In this document: in pieces, positions 16,663-24,750 of the stretch
Position numbering within the stretch: the first letter of the stretch is position 1
Layout of the letters: each line of letters begins with the position of its first letter
From: Hydrogenophaga taeniospiralis CCUG 15921
Lineage (GTDB): Bacteria > Pseudomonadota > Gammaproteobacteria > Burkholderiales > Burkholderiaceae_C
Reading direction: 5' to 3'
Assembly: GCF_001592305.1 (NCBI RefSeq)
Contig: NZ_BCWR01000006.1
Location: forward strand, 248,001-312,000
Length of the DNA stretch: 64,000 bases
Translations under genes and position numbers: made by a program
The notes under the pieces: model-generated
Databases searched by the model: none
The model's input: the letters and a program-made list of their open reading frames with translations, nothing else
What the model was told of the DNA's origin: nothing

Positions 16663-17262
16663 ATGAACCTTTCCACGCCGGGCACCGGCGGGGCGGCGTC
16701 CCGCGTGGACGCGGCCCCCCAGGACGCCTACAACCTGCCGCTGCCCTTCGGTCTGCACCGCCTGACCCAGGCGCTCAACGCCCTGGGCACGCTGATGATC
16801 ATCGGCCTGATGCTGCTGATCAACGCCGACATCGTCGGGCGCACCGGCTTTGACGCGCCGGTGCGCGGTGTGACCGAGCTGGTGTCGCTGTCCATCGTGG
16901 GCATCGTCTTCCTGCAGCTGGCCGACACCCTGCGCTGCGGCCGCTTCACGCGCGCCGACATGCTGCTGGACGGTCTCAAGCGCGACCGGCCGGTGCTGGC
17001 CGCGCGCCTGCAGGCGCTCTACCACCTGCTGGGCGCACTGCTGATGGCGGTGATCCTCTGGGCCGCCTGGCCCTCGCTGACCGAGTCCATCGCTTCGCGC
17101 GAGTACGTGGGTGCGCTGGGCGACTTCACGGCGCCGGTCTGGCCGGTGCGACTGATGATGCTGGTGGGCCTGAGCGTGACGGCGCTGACCTTCGTGCTGC
17201 TGGCGGTGATCGACCTGCAGCGGGGTCAGCGCCTGGCTGCCAAACGGGAGCACAAGCGATGA
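16663..17262 (+). CDS. dctQ: TRAP transporter small permease subunit (DctQ family)
   Basis: Inner-membrane subunit of 199 residues with four predicted helices: near 40-60 (ALNALGTLMIIGLMLLINADIVGR), 75-95 (ELVSLSIVGIVFLQLAD), 120-142 and 160-185. It keeps the family pattern NADIVGRTGFDAPVRGVTELVSLS. The 30 or so N-terminal residues are cytoplasmic and Gly/Ala-rich. It is 19 bp after dctP and 61 bp before dctM. Confidence 0.9.
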   Translation: MNLSTPGTGGAASRVDAAPQDAYNLPLPFGLHRLTQALNALGTLMIIGLMLLINADIVGRTGFDAPVRGVTELVSLSIVGIVFLQLADTLRCGRFTRADMLLDGLKRDRPVLAARLQALYHLLGALLMAVILWAAWPSLTESIASREYVGALGDFTAPVWPVRLMMLVGLSVTALTFVLLAVIDLQRGQRLAAKREHKR

Positions 17263-17323
17263 GCACCGCCCGGCCGTTCCGAAGGCGCTCAGCCCCGCAG
17301 TGCGCAGCACGGAGGGAAATTCT

Positions 17324-18637
17324 ATGAGCGCCACCACCGTTGCCGTGCTCTCGCTGGTGCTGATGCTGCTGCTGATCTGGGGCGGCCTGCACGTGGCCGT
17401 GGTGCTGGGTCTGGTCTCTTTCGTCGGCGTCTGGATCATCCGCGACGACATCGGCGTGGCCGCCAACCTGCTGGCACAGGCCTCGAGCGACGCCATCGCC
17501 AGCCACATCTTCGGCGTGGTGCCGCTGTTCGTGCTGACCGGCTTCCTGGTGGCCCGGGCGGACATCGGCAAGGACGCTTTCGAGGTCGCCAATCAGCTGT
17601 TCCGCCGCCTGCGCGGGGGCCTGGGCGTGGCCACCGTCGCGTCCAACGCAGTGTTCGCCGCCATCACCGGCATCTCGATTGCCTCGGCCGCGGTGTTCAC
17701 CCGCGTGGCGGTACCGCAGATGATGCGCTTCGGTTATCAGCCGAAGTTCGCGGTGGGTGTGGTGGCCGGCTCGTCGGTGCTGGGCATGCTGATCCCGCCC
17801 AGCCTGCTGATGATCCTCTACGGCTTCCTGGCCAACCAGTCGGTGGGCGACTTGTTCACCGCCGGCATCGTGCCCGGCCTGCTGCTGGCCTCGGCCTTCG
17901 CCATCGGCATCGTGCTCGCGGCCTATTTCAAGCCATCCATGGTCTACGCGGGCGGCGAGATGCCGGTGCCCGACGGGGAGGACATGAGCCCGCTGACCAT
18001 GGCGCTCAAGCTGGTGCCCATCGTGCTGATGATCGGTGGCGTGCTGGGCGGCCTGTACGGCGGCCTGTTCACCGCCACCGAGGCCGGCGCGGTGGGTGCG
18101 GCGCTGGCGCTGCTGATCGCGGTGCTGCGCCGCAAGCTCACGGCACGCAGCTTCTGGGAGGTGCTGACCGAGACCGGGCATGTGACGGTGGCGGTGAGCT
18201 TCCTGATCATCTGCGCCAGCATCTACACCCGCATGCTGGCCATGTCGGGCATGCCGCAGTTCCTGATGGAGCTGATCAGCCACGCCGGCTTCGGGCCCTT
18301 CGCCTTCCTGCTGGTCTACGTGTTCATCATCATCCTGCTGGGCACGGTGATCGACTCGTCGTCCATCCTGCTGATCGTGTTGCCGCTGATGCTGCCGATC
18401 GCCGAGCAGTTCGGCATGAACCTGATCTGGTTCGGCGTGGTCACCGTGGTGGCGGTGGAGATCGGCCTGCTCACACCGCCCTTCGGCCTCTCGGCCTACG
18501 TGGTCAAGAGCTCGCTGAACGACCCGCGCATCACGCTGGGCGACATCTTCCGCGGCACCGGCCCTTTCACGCTCATCATGGTGGCCGTGTTGCTGCTGCT
18601 GATGGCGTTTCCCGCGCTGAGCCTGGTGCTGCTGTAG
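17324..18637 (+). CDS. dctM: TRAP transporter large permease subunit (DctM family)
   Basis: Main ion-coupled transport subunit in the inner membrane, 437 residues with about 12 hydrophobic helices. Family landmarks are FVLTGFLVARADIGKDAFEVANQLFRRLRGGLGVATV, GSSVLGMLIPPSLLMILYGFLANQSVGDLFTAGIVPGLLL, FTATEAGAVGAALALL and LLTPPFGLSAYVVKS. The start at 17324 follows a GGAGGGAAATTCT ribosome site; an in-frame upstream start at 17300 has none. It completes the DctPQM set. Confidence 0.93.
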   Translation: MSATTVAVLSLVLMLLLIWGGLHVAVVLGLVSFVGVWIIRDDIGVAANLLAQASSDAIASHIFGVVPLFVLTGFLVARADIGKDAFEVANQLFRRLRGGLGVATVASNAVFAAITGISIASAAVFTRVAVPQMMRFGYQPKFAVGVVAGSSVLGMLIPPSLLMILYGFLANQSVGDLFTAGIVPGLLLASAFAIGIVLAAYFKPSMVYAGGEMPVPDGEDMSPLTMALKLVPIVLMIGGVLGGLYGGLFTATEAGAVGAALALLIAVLRRKLTARSFWEVLTETGHVTVAVSFLIICASIYTRMLAMSGMPQFLMELISHAGFGPFAFLLVYVFIIILLGTVIDSSSILLIVLPLMLPIAEQFGMNLIWFGVVTVVAVEIGLLTPPFGLSAYVVKSSLNDPRITLGDIFRGTGPFTLIMVAVLLLLMAFPALSLVLL

Positions 18638-18677
18638 CTGCCGACTTTTCTTCTTCATTTCTTTCAGGGAGACCCCC

Positions 18678-19472
18678 ATGCCCCGCCGATTCGTCGACCT
18701 CTCGATCTTTCTGGAAAACGATGTGCTGAGCGACCCGCCGGCCTTCGCGCCGAAGATTCAGTACTTCACCCACGAGCACACCTTCGAGCAGATCGAACCC
18801 TTTTTTCCGGGTTTGAAAAAGGAAGACCTGCCCGATGGCGAAGGCTGGGCGGTGGAGCTGGTGCAGCTCTCTACCCACAACGGCACCCACCTGGACGCGC
18901 CTTACCACTTCCACTCCACCATGGACAAGGCGCTGGGCGAGAAGAAGCCCGCCATTGCCATCCACGAGGTGCCGCTGGAGTGGTGTTTCCAGCCCGGCGT
19001 GAAACTGGACTTCCGCCACTTCGCCGACGGCTACGTGGTCACGGCCGACGACGTCGAAGCCGAGCTGAAACGCATCGGCCACACCATCCAGCCGCTGGAG
19101 ATCGTGGTGGTCAACACCCGCGCCGGTTCGCGCTACGGCCACAACGACTACGTGTCCGCCGGCTGCGGCATGGGCTACGAGGCCACCATGTATCTGCTGG
19201 AGCGCGGCGTGCGCCTGACCGGCACCGACGCCTGGAGCTGGGACGCGCCCTTCGTGCACACCGCGAAGAAATACGGCGAAACCAAAGACGCCAGCCTGAT
19301 CTGGGAAGGCCACAAGGCCGGCCGCGACATCGGCTACTGCCACCTTGAGAAGCTGCACAACCTGGAAGCCCTGCCGCCCACGGGTTTCACCATCAGCTGC
19401 TTCCCACACAAGATCCGCGGTGCCTCGGCCGGGTGGACCCGCGCGGTCGCGATCTTCGACGAGAAGCTGTGA
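18678..19472 (+). CDS. Cyclase-family metal-dependent hydrolase (kynurenine-formamidase-like)
   Basis: 264-residue member of the cyclase/KynB-like fold, which hydrolyses amides or lactone-like substrates. The metal-binding motif H-x-G-T-H-x-D-x-P-x-H is plain as LSTHNGTHLDAPYHFHSTMD near residues 71-90. Other family parts are VVNTRAGSRYGHNDYVSAGCGMGYEA and GTDAWSWDAPF. It follows dctM by about 40 bp with an AGGGAGACCCCC ribosome site and precedes fumarylacetoacetase. It is longer than true KynB (about 210), so the substrate is open; the pairing with fumarylacetoacetase suggests a ring-cleavage product or acylpyruvate precursor. Confidence 0.82.
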   Translation: MPRRFVDLSIFLENDVLSDPPAFAPKIQYFTHEHTFEQIEPFFPGLKKEDLPDGEGWAVELVQLSTHNGTHLDAPYHFHSTMDKALGEKKPAIAIHEVPLEWCFQPGVKLDFRHFADGYVVTADDVEAELKRIGHTIQPLEIVVVNTRAGSRYGHNDYVSAGCGMGYEATMYLLERGVRLTGTDAWSWDAPFVHTAKKYGETKDASLIWEGHKAGRDIGYCHLEKLHNLEALPPTGFTISCFPHKIRGASAGWTRAVAIFDEKL

Positions 19473-19503
19473 CCCGCCGTGAACAACTGACAGGATTCAC
19501 CCC

Positions 19504-20829
19504 ATGGAACTCAACCACACCCACGACGCCAGCGTGAAGAGCTGGCTCGCCTCAGCCAACGAAACCGGCACCGACTTCCCCGTCCAGAACCTGCCCTTCG
19601 GCGTGTTCCGCCGCGCCGGCTCGGACGAAGCCTTTCGCGGCGGCGTGGCCATCGGCGACCAGATCGTTGATCTCGCCGCCGCTGCCCGGGCCGGGGTGTT
19701 CGAGGGCCTGCCCCAGCTCGCCGCGCAGGCCTGCTCGGACACGGCGCTCAACGGGTTCCTGGCCATGGGGCCGGTGGCCTGGCGCGCGCTGCGCCACGCG
19801 CTGTTCGCCGCCCTGCGCCACGATGCCGAGGCCCGCGTGGTGGGCTTGCTGCAGGGCTGCCTGCTGCCGCAGGCCGAGGCGGAACACAGCGTGCCCACCC
19901 GCATCGCCAACTACACCGACTTCTACACCTCCATCCACCACGCCCGCAACGTGGGCCGCGTGATCCGGCCCGACGACCCGCTGACGCCCAATTTCCAGTG
20001 GCTGCCCATCGCGTACCACGGCCGCGCGTCGAGCGTGGTGGTCAGCGGCACACCGTTTCGCCGCCCCATGGGACAGGCCCTGCCTCCGGGCGCCCAGGCC
20101 CCCGTCTACGGCCCCTGCGCGCGGCTCGACTTCGAGCTGGAGCTGGGCTTCTACATCGGCCCGGGCAATGCCCTGGGGCAGCCGATTCCGCTGGACAAGG
20201 CGGAAGACCACATCTTCGGCGTGAGCCTGCTCAACGACTGGTCGGCGCGCGACCACCAGTTCTGGGAGATGGCACCGCTCGGGCCTTTCCTGGGCAAGAA
20301 CTTCTGCACCAGCGTCTCGCCCTGGATCGTGACGATGGAGGCGCTCGCGCCCTACCGCGTGCCCTTCGCCCACCCCGCCGACGAGCCCCAGCCCCTGCCC
20401 TACCTGGACGGCGCGGCCAACCGCGCGCACGGCGGCGTGGACGTGCAGCTCGAAGTGCGGCTGGAGACCGCGCAGCACCGCGCGCAGGGCGTGGCCCCCG
20501 ACCGGCTCACGGCCACCAGCTTCCGCCACCAGTACTGGACCCTGGGCCAGATGGTGACGCAGCACACCGTGGGCGGCTGCAACCTGATGACCGGCGACCT
20601 GCTGGGCACGGGCACCATCTCCGGCCCGACCCCGCCCGAGGCCGGTGCGATCGTTGAGCTCAGCCGGGGCGGCACGGTCGCGATTGATCTGCCGGGCACC
20701 GGCGAGCAGCGCCGCTTCCTGGAAGACGGCGACAACGTGATCCTGCGCGGCTGGTGCGAGAAGCCGGGTGCCGCGCGCATCGGCTTTGGCGAGTGCCGGG
20801 GCGAGATACTGCCCGCCCTCGCCGCCTGA
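19504..20829 (+). CDS. fahA: Fumarylacetoacetase (FAH)
   Basis: Hydrolase that splits fumarylacetoacetate into fumarate and acetoacetate, the last step of tyrosine/homogentisate breakdown. The 441 residues have the full-length N-terminal SH3-like domain (NLPFGVFRRAGSDEAFRGGVAIGDQIVDL) and the catalytic domain: ANYTDFYTSIHHARNVG, PIAYHGRASSVVVSGTPFRRP, LDFELELGFYIGPGN (metal Glu), DWSARDHQFWEMAPLGPFLGKNF and GTGTISGPTPPEAGAIVELS. No homogentisate dioxygenase is nearby. One product, acetoacetate, is the substrate of the synthetase encoded 5 kb upstream, so the region may form one route. Confidence 0.93.
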   Translation: MELNHTHDASVKSWLASANETGTDFPVQNLPFGVFRRAGSDEAFRGGVAIGDQIVDLAAAARAGVFEGLPQLAAQACSDTALNGFLAMGPVAWRALRHALFAALRHDAEARVVGLLQGCLLPQAEAEHSVPTRIANYTDFYTSIHHARNVGRVIRPDDPLTPNFQWLPIAYHGRASSVVVSGTPFRRPMGQALPPGAQAPVYGPCARLDFELELGFYIGPGNALGQPIPLDKAEDHIFGVSLLNDWSARDHQFWEMAPLGPFLGKNFCTSVSPWIVTMEALAPYRVPFAHPADEPQPLPYLDGAANRAHGGVDVQLEVRLETAQHRAQGVAPDRLTATSFRHQYWTLGQMVTQHTVGGCNLMTGDLLGTGTISGPTPPEAGAIVELSRGGTVAIDLPGTGEQRRFLEDGDNVILRGWCEKPGAARIGFGECRGEILPALAA

Positions 20830-20937
20830 ATCACGCCCGCGCCGCGCCTGCTGCATCGCAGCGTGCGCGGCCCCGGGCCACCCGGCAGAATCGCGGCCAC
20901 CCGACACCCGGTTTCACCACCACAACAAGGAGTTTTC

Positions 20938-22224
20938 ATGGGTTTGTTCCACTGGACGGAAAAATCATCGGCCACGCTCGCGGACGGCGGCGTCATCGGC
21001 CCCGACGAGCGCCTGCCCTGGCCGCAGACGGCCGTGATGGGCGTGCAGCACCTGATCGCCATGTTCGGCGCCACCGTGCTCGCCCCCATCCTGATGGGCT
21101 TCGACCCCAACGTCGCCATCCTCATGAGCGGCATCGGCACGCTGATCTTCTTCGTCATGACCGGCGGCAAGGTGCCGAGCTACCTCGGCTCCAGCTTCGC
21201 CTTCATCGGCGTGGTGATCGCGGCCAGCGGCTACGCCGGACCGGGGCCCAACGCCAACATCGGCGTGGCGCTCGGCGGCATCGTCGCCTGCGGCATCGTC
21301 TACACGCTGATCGGCGCGCTGGTGCAGGCCATCGGCACGGGCTGGATCGAACGCCTGATGCCGCCGGTGGTCACCGGCTCGGTGGTGGCGGTGATCGGCC
21401 TGAACCTGGCCGGCATCCCGATCAAGAACATGGCGCCCACGGGCTTCGACGCCTGGATGCAGGGCGTGACCTTCGTCTGTGTGGCGCTGGTGGCCGTGTT
21501 CAGCAGCGGCATGCTGCAGCGCCTGCTGATCCTCATGGGCCTGATCATCGCCAGCGTCATCTACGCCGTGCTCACCAACGGCCTCGGTCTGGGCAAACCG
21601 CTGGACCTGAGCGGCATCGCCAGCGCCGCCTGGTTCGGCCTGCCCAATTTCAGCGCGCCGGTGTTCAGCGGCAACGCCATGCTGCTGATCGCGCCCGTGG
21701 CCATCATCCTGGTGGCGGAGAACCTGGGCCACATCAAGGCCGTGACGGCGATGACCGGCAAGAACCTGGACCGCTACATGGGCCGCGCCTTCATGGGCGA
21801 CGGCGTGGCCACCATCGTGGCCGGCAGCGCGGGCGGCACCGGCGTGACCACCTACGCCGAAAACATCGGCGTCATGGCCGCGACCAAGATCTACTCCACC
21901 GCCATCTTTTTCGTGGCCGGCTGCATGGCGATCCTGCTCGGCTTCAGTCCCAAGTTCGGCGCGCTGATCCAGGCCATTCCGCTGGCCGTGATGGGCGGCG
22001 TGTCCATCGTGGTGTTTGGCCTGATTGCCGTGGCCGGCGCCAAGATCTGGGTCGACAACCAGGTCGACTTCTCGAACAACAAGAACCTGCTCGTGGCCGC
22101 CATCACCCTGGTGCTCGGCACCGGCGACTACACGCTGCGCTTCGGCGAATTCGCGCTCGGCGGCATCGGCACCGCCACCTTCGGCGCGATCGGGCTCTAC
22201 GCCCTGCTCAACCGCAAGGGCTGA
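20938..22224 (+). CDS. NCS2-family nucleobase permease (uracil/xanthine type)
   Basis: Inner-membrane proton symporter of 428 residues with about 14 hydrophobic segments. Family motifs are LPWPQTAVMGVQHLIAMFGATVLAPILMGF, PPVVTGSVVAVIGLNLAG, ILVAENLGHIKAVTAMTGKNLD (conserved Glu) and GTGVTTYAENIGVMAATKIYS (conserved Glu). This pattern is closest to UraA/RutG pyrimidine carriers, but the exact base is not certain. ATG at 20938 follows ACAAGGAGTTTTC; the longer frame at 20863 is not needed. It is 108 bp after FAH, so it may or may not share the transcript. Confidence 0.9.
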   Translation: MGLFHWTEKSSATLADGGVIGPDERLPWPQTAVMGVQHLIAMFGATVLAPILMGFDPNVAILMSGIGTLIFFVMTGGKVPSYLGSSFAFIGVVIAASGYAGPGPNANIGVALGGIVACGIVYTLIGALVQAIGTGWIERLMPPVVTGSVVAVIGLNLAGIPIKNMAPTGFDAWMQGVTFVCVALVAVFSSGMLQRLLILMGLIIASVIYAVLTNGLGLGKPLDLSGIASAAWFGLPNFSAPVFSGNAMLLIAPVAIILVAENLGHIKAVTAMTGKNLDRYMGRAFMGDGVATIVAGSAGGTGVTTYAENIGVMAATKIYSTAIFFVAGCMAILLGFSPKFGALIQAIPLAVMGGVSIVVFGLIAVAGAKIWVDNQVDFSNNKNLLVAAITLVLGTGDYTLRFGEFALGGIGTATFGAIGLYALLNRKG

Positions 22225-22229
22225 ACGCT

Positions 22230-22273
22230 GCGGGGCTTCGCCCCAAGACCCCCGGCCACTAGCGGCTCGGGGG
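22230..22273. terminator. Bidirectional terminator between convergent genes
   Basis: Two stems lie in the 68-bp gap: GCGGGGCTTCGCCCC (22230-22244) and a CCCCCG/CGGGGG pair (22249-22273). They separate the NCS2 permease gene from the opposing lipoprotein gene. Confidence 0.6.
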
Positions 22274-22292
22274 CCTTCCGGCCTCATTCCCC

Positions 22293-22799
22293 TTATCGTG
22301 TGAACGCGCGGGACAAGTCCACGTCCGCCGGGTATCCATCCGCCTGCAGCGCCGCCCGGTTGCCCAGGTAAAGCCGGCCGTCCTTGAGCAACAGCAGCTC
22401 CGTGTAGGACGACAACGCGCCCGGATTGTTGGCGTCGCTCAACTGCACCATCACCATGGCGGCCGTGCCCGACGCAGTTTCACGCGTGCCCGCCAGGGGC
22501 GCGGTCAGGTTGAACCATGTCACCTTCTTCGGCGAACCTGAACAGCTGGTGTTGCCATACACGTTGACGGCTTTGCTCCCGCTCAGTTCGGACGCGGTAC
22601 TGGCATTGCTTCTGAATTCCAGCACCTGGGTCTCCGATTGGCTCCCGGTCTTGACGCACGAACCCGTCCACAGGCCGGTGTACTGGCGCAGGTCGGTGGA
22701 AGCATCATCACCGCCGCCTCCGCCACCACAGCCGGCCAGGAATGGCAGGGCGGCGACCAGTGCTGCGCCCAGAAGGTGTTTGCTGGAAATGGATCTCAT
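22293..22799 (-). CDS. Small lipoprotein, last gene of the type I secretion operon
   Basis: 168-residue lipoprotein of no recognised family. Signal MRSISSKHLLGAALVAALPFLAGC with lipobox LAGC at residue 24, followed by a run of six glycines and DDASTDLRQYTGLWTGSC. Two further cysteines (near residues 48 and 86) could pair. The globular part reads as a small beta-rich domain (TWFNLTAPLAGTRETASGTAAMVMVQLSD, KDGRLYLGNRAAL). The open frame extends upstream through hlyC, but ATG at 22799 follows AAAAGGAGAAAAC. It starts 29 bp after the hlyC stop, so it is cotranscribed; a role as a surface or periplasmic partner of the secreted giant is inference. Confidence 0.75.
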   Translation of the reverse strand: MRSISSKHLLGAALVAALPFLAGCGGGGGGDDASTDLRQYTGLWTGSCVKTGSQSETQVLEFRSNASTASELSGSKAVNVYGNTSCSGSPKKVTWFNLTAPLAGTRETASGTAAMVMVQLSDANNPGALSSYTELLLLKDGRLYLGNRAALQADGYPADVDLSRAFTR

Positions 22800-22828
22800 G
22801 TTTTCTCCTTTTAAAAAATGCTTCGTAT

Positions 22829-23311
22829 TCAGACCGCTGGCCAGGTCACGACCTTGGTGGGCTCGGTGGTCGTGGGCGCCAGCTGCTGCATGGCCTTGCC
22901 CGCAAACACCTGGTGGCGCAGGTCTTCCATGATCTTGGGAATGCCCCCGAACGGCGCGACCACATCCACCAGCCAGATGTCCTCGCCGCTGTTCCAGTCG
23001 TTGAACGACAACTGGTGCGGTGGATGTCGGTACCGCTGGCCCAGCGCGGGCGACAGACGGGCCCACGACACGTACGCCAGCGGCGAGTCGTCGCGCATGT
23101 ACAGCTTGGCCTGGTCCAGCATCAAGGCCGGAATCACGCGCCATTCCAGCTCGCTGATCAGCGTGTGCCGGGTGTGCGTCTGCTGCATCATCAGCCAGGT
23201 CACCGGCCCCAGCAGGGGCAGCTTCTGGAACATCTTTCCAGCCTGCTCCTTGGCAAACGCAATGACCTTCTCCGCCTCTTGCGGGCTCATGGTGGGTGGA
23301 ATGTCTTTCAT
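22829..23311 (-). CDS. hlyC: HlyC-type toxin-activating lysine acyltransferase
   Basis: Cytoplasmic acyltransferase of 160 residues, the length of the family, which uses acyl-carrier protein to put fatty acids on internal lysines of RTX-type toxins before secretion. It aligns with HlyC over YMRDDSPLAYVSWARLS (HlyC YLLTRDNYPVAYCSWANLS region), WNSGEDIWLVDVVAPFG (catalytic Asp116, matching D92 of HlyC) and has candidate catalytic His46 or His49 in QQTHTRHTLISELEW. Its start overlaps the tolC stop as ATGA. In E. coli hlyC is first in the operon; here it follows the exporter genes. The likely substrate is the giant protein of the same operon, which has very few lysines. Confidence 0.88.
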   Translation of the reverse strand: MKDIPPTMSPQEAEKVIAFAKEQAGKMFQKLPLLGPVTWLMMQQTHTRHTLISELEWRVIPALMLDQAKLYMRDDSPLAYVSWARLSPALGQRYRHPPHQLSFNDWNSGEDIWLVDVVAPFGGIPKIMEDLRHQVFAGKAMQQLAPTTTEPTKVVTWPAV

Positions 23312-24750
23312 GGGGTGTTTCTCCTGGGTTCCATGTCCATGGGGGATTCGTCGAGCGTCTGAAGCACATCGGCGCCGACCGGCTGGCCGTCCTTGTCCAG
23401 CCAGGCATTGACCTGCTGCACGCTGTCGTCATTGAGTTCGCCCGCCGCGGCCTTGAGCTTGACCCACTGCATCACCGTGTCGGCCCGGGCCTTGGCGAGA
23501 TCGCGCTGCGCGCTGAAGTACTGATTTTCAGCATTGAGCACATCGATGTTGATGCGGGTGCCAATGCGATACCCCACCTTGCTCGCGTCCAGCGCCTTTT
23601 TGCTCGACAACAGGCCCGAGGCCAGCGCCTTGAGCTGTGCGTGGCCGCTGCGAATACCGGCGTAGGCCTGTCGCACCGCCGTGGTGGCTTGCCGCTGCGC
23701 GGCGTCCAGCTCGGCGTCGGCCTTGGCCATCTGGTAGGCGCCCTCACGCACCCGGTAGTAGGACTGGCCGCCCTCGAACAAAGGCCAGTTCAGCGTCAGC
23801 GCGGCCTGGGTGGAACGGGTGCGATAAGCCACGTCGGTGGGAGAGGTCATGCTACCGCTGCTGCGATCCGTGCCCTTCTTGAACGTGAGGTCCAGCGTTG
23901 GCAGAAACCCCGCCATGCTGCGGGCATGGTCTGCCTGGGCCACAGCCACCGCTGCCTGGGCCACCTGTGCATCGGGTTGGCTCGCGCGAGCGCGTTCCAG
24001 CCAGAGGGCCATGGGATCGAGCTGCGCGCCCGGCAAGGGGGCGTCATCGGCAATGCCGTGCAGACGCTCGGGCTGAAAACCCAACATGCGCTCCAGTTCG
24101 GCCAGCCGTGTCGCCAGATCGTTGCGCGCACCGATGGACTGGGCCAATGTCAGGTCGTATTTCGCCTGCGCCTCGTACACATCGGTGACGGTGGTGGCAC
24201 CCACCTCGAAGTTGCGCTGCGCCAGCCCCTGCTGCGCCTGCACCGCGTTGAGCTGCACCGCCGAGACGCGCAGGCTTTCGCTGGCCACCCAGGCATCCAG
24301 ATAGGCCTGCACCACGCGCAGGATCAGCGCCTGCTGCGCACTCTGGAACTGGGCTTCAGCCTGGGCCTCGACGGCATTGGCCTGACGCAAAGCCATCCAC
24401 TGCTCGGGCCGCACAATGCCCTGCGTGAGCTGCAGCGTCCGGCTGCGCGACTCCACGTCCTTGTCCACGGGGTCTTCTTCCGCGAAGAACAAGGGCCCCT
24501 TCTGCTCCTGGCGGCTGGCCGAATAGCTCAGTTGTGGCAACAAGGCCCCACGCGCCTGGGGCGCACGTTGCCGAGCCGCGTCCAGTGCGTGGCGCGCAGC
24601 CCGGAAGGTGGCGTCGTTGTCACGGGCGGCCGCATACAGGGTGGACAAGTCCTGAGCCCAGGCAGATCCACACCCGATGACAACCAGGGCCAGGGCCTTG
24701 AACGCCCGAGCCGGCGAAACGGAGCGTCGAAAACGTTTGTTCCAATGCAT
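23308..24750 (-). CDS. TolC-family outer membrane efflux protein of the type I secretion system
   Basis: 480-residue outer-membrane channel. Signal about 1-33 (MHWNKRFRRSVSPARAFKALALVVIGCGSAWAQ). The duplicated TolC helices are present: DLSTLYAAARDNDATFRAARHALDAARQRAPQARGALLPQLSYSAS and, in the second half, LNWPLFEGGQSYYRVREGAYQMAKADAELDAAQRQATTAVRQAY and GYRIGTRINIDVLNAENQYFSAQRDLAKAR. ATG at 24750 shares its A with the hlyD stop (TGATG). The long upstream extension of the frame is a shadow of hlyD. Having its own TolC means this exporter does not depend on a shared channel. Confidence 0.92.
   Translation of the reverse strand: MHWNKRFRRSVSPARAFKALALVVIGCGSAWAQDLSTLYAAARDNDATFRAARHALDAARQRAPQARGALLPQLSYSASRQEQKGPLFFAEEDPVDKDVESRSRTLQLTQGIVRPEQWMALRQANAVEAQAEAQFQSAQQALILRVVQAYLDAWVASESLRVSAVQLNAVQAQQGLAQRNFEVGATTVTDVYEAQAKYDLTLAQSIGARNDLATRLAELERMLGFQPERLHGIADDAPLPGAQLDPMALWLERARASQPDAQVAQAAVAVAQADHARSMAGFLPTLDLTFKKGTDRSSGSMTSPTDVAYRTRSTQAALTLNWPLFEGGQSYYRVREGAYQMAKADAELDAAQRQATTAVRQAYAGIRSGHAQLKALASGLLSSKKALDASKVGYRIGTRINIDVLNAENQYFSAQRDLAKARADTVMQWVKLKAAAGELNDDSVQQVNAWLDKDGQPVGADVLQTLDESPMDMEPRRNTP

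Noticed and set aside
22800-23432. N-terminal extension of the lipoprotein frame over hlyC
   Set aside because: The downstream ATG has a good ribosome site and starts a clear lipoprotein signal; the extension is a hlyC shadow.
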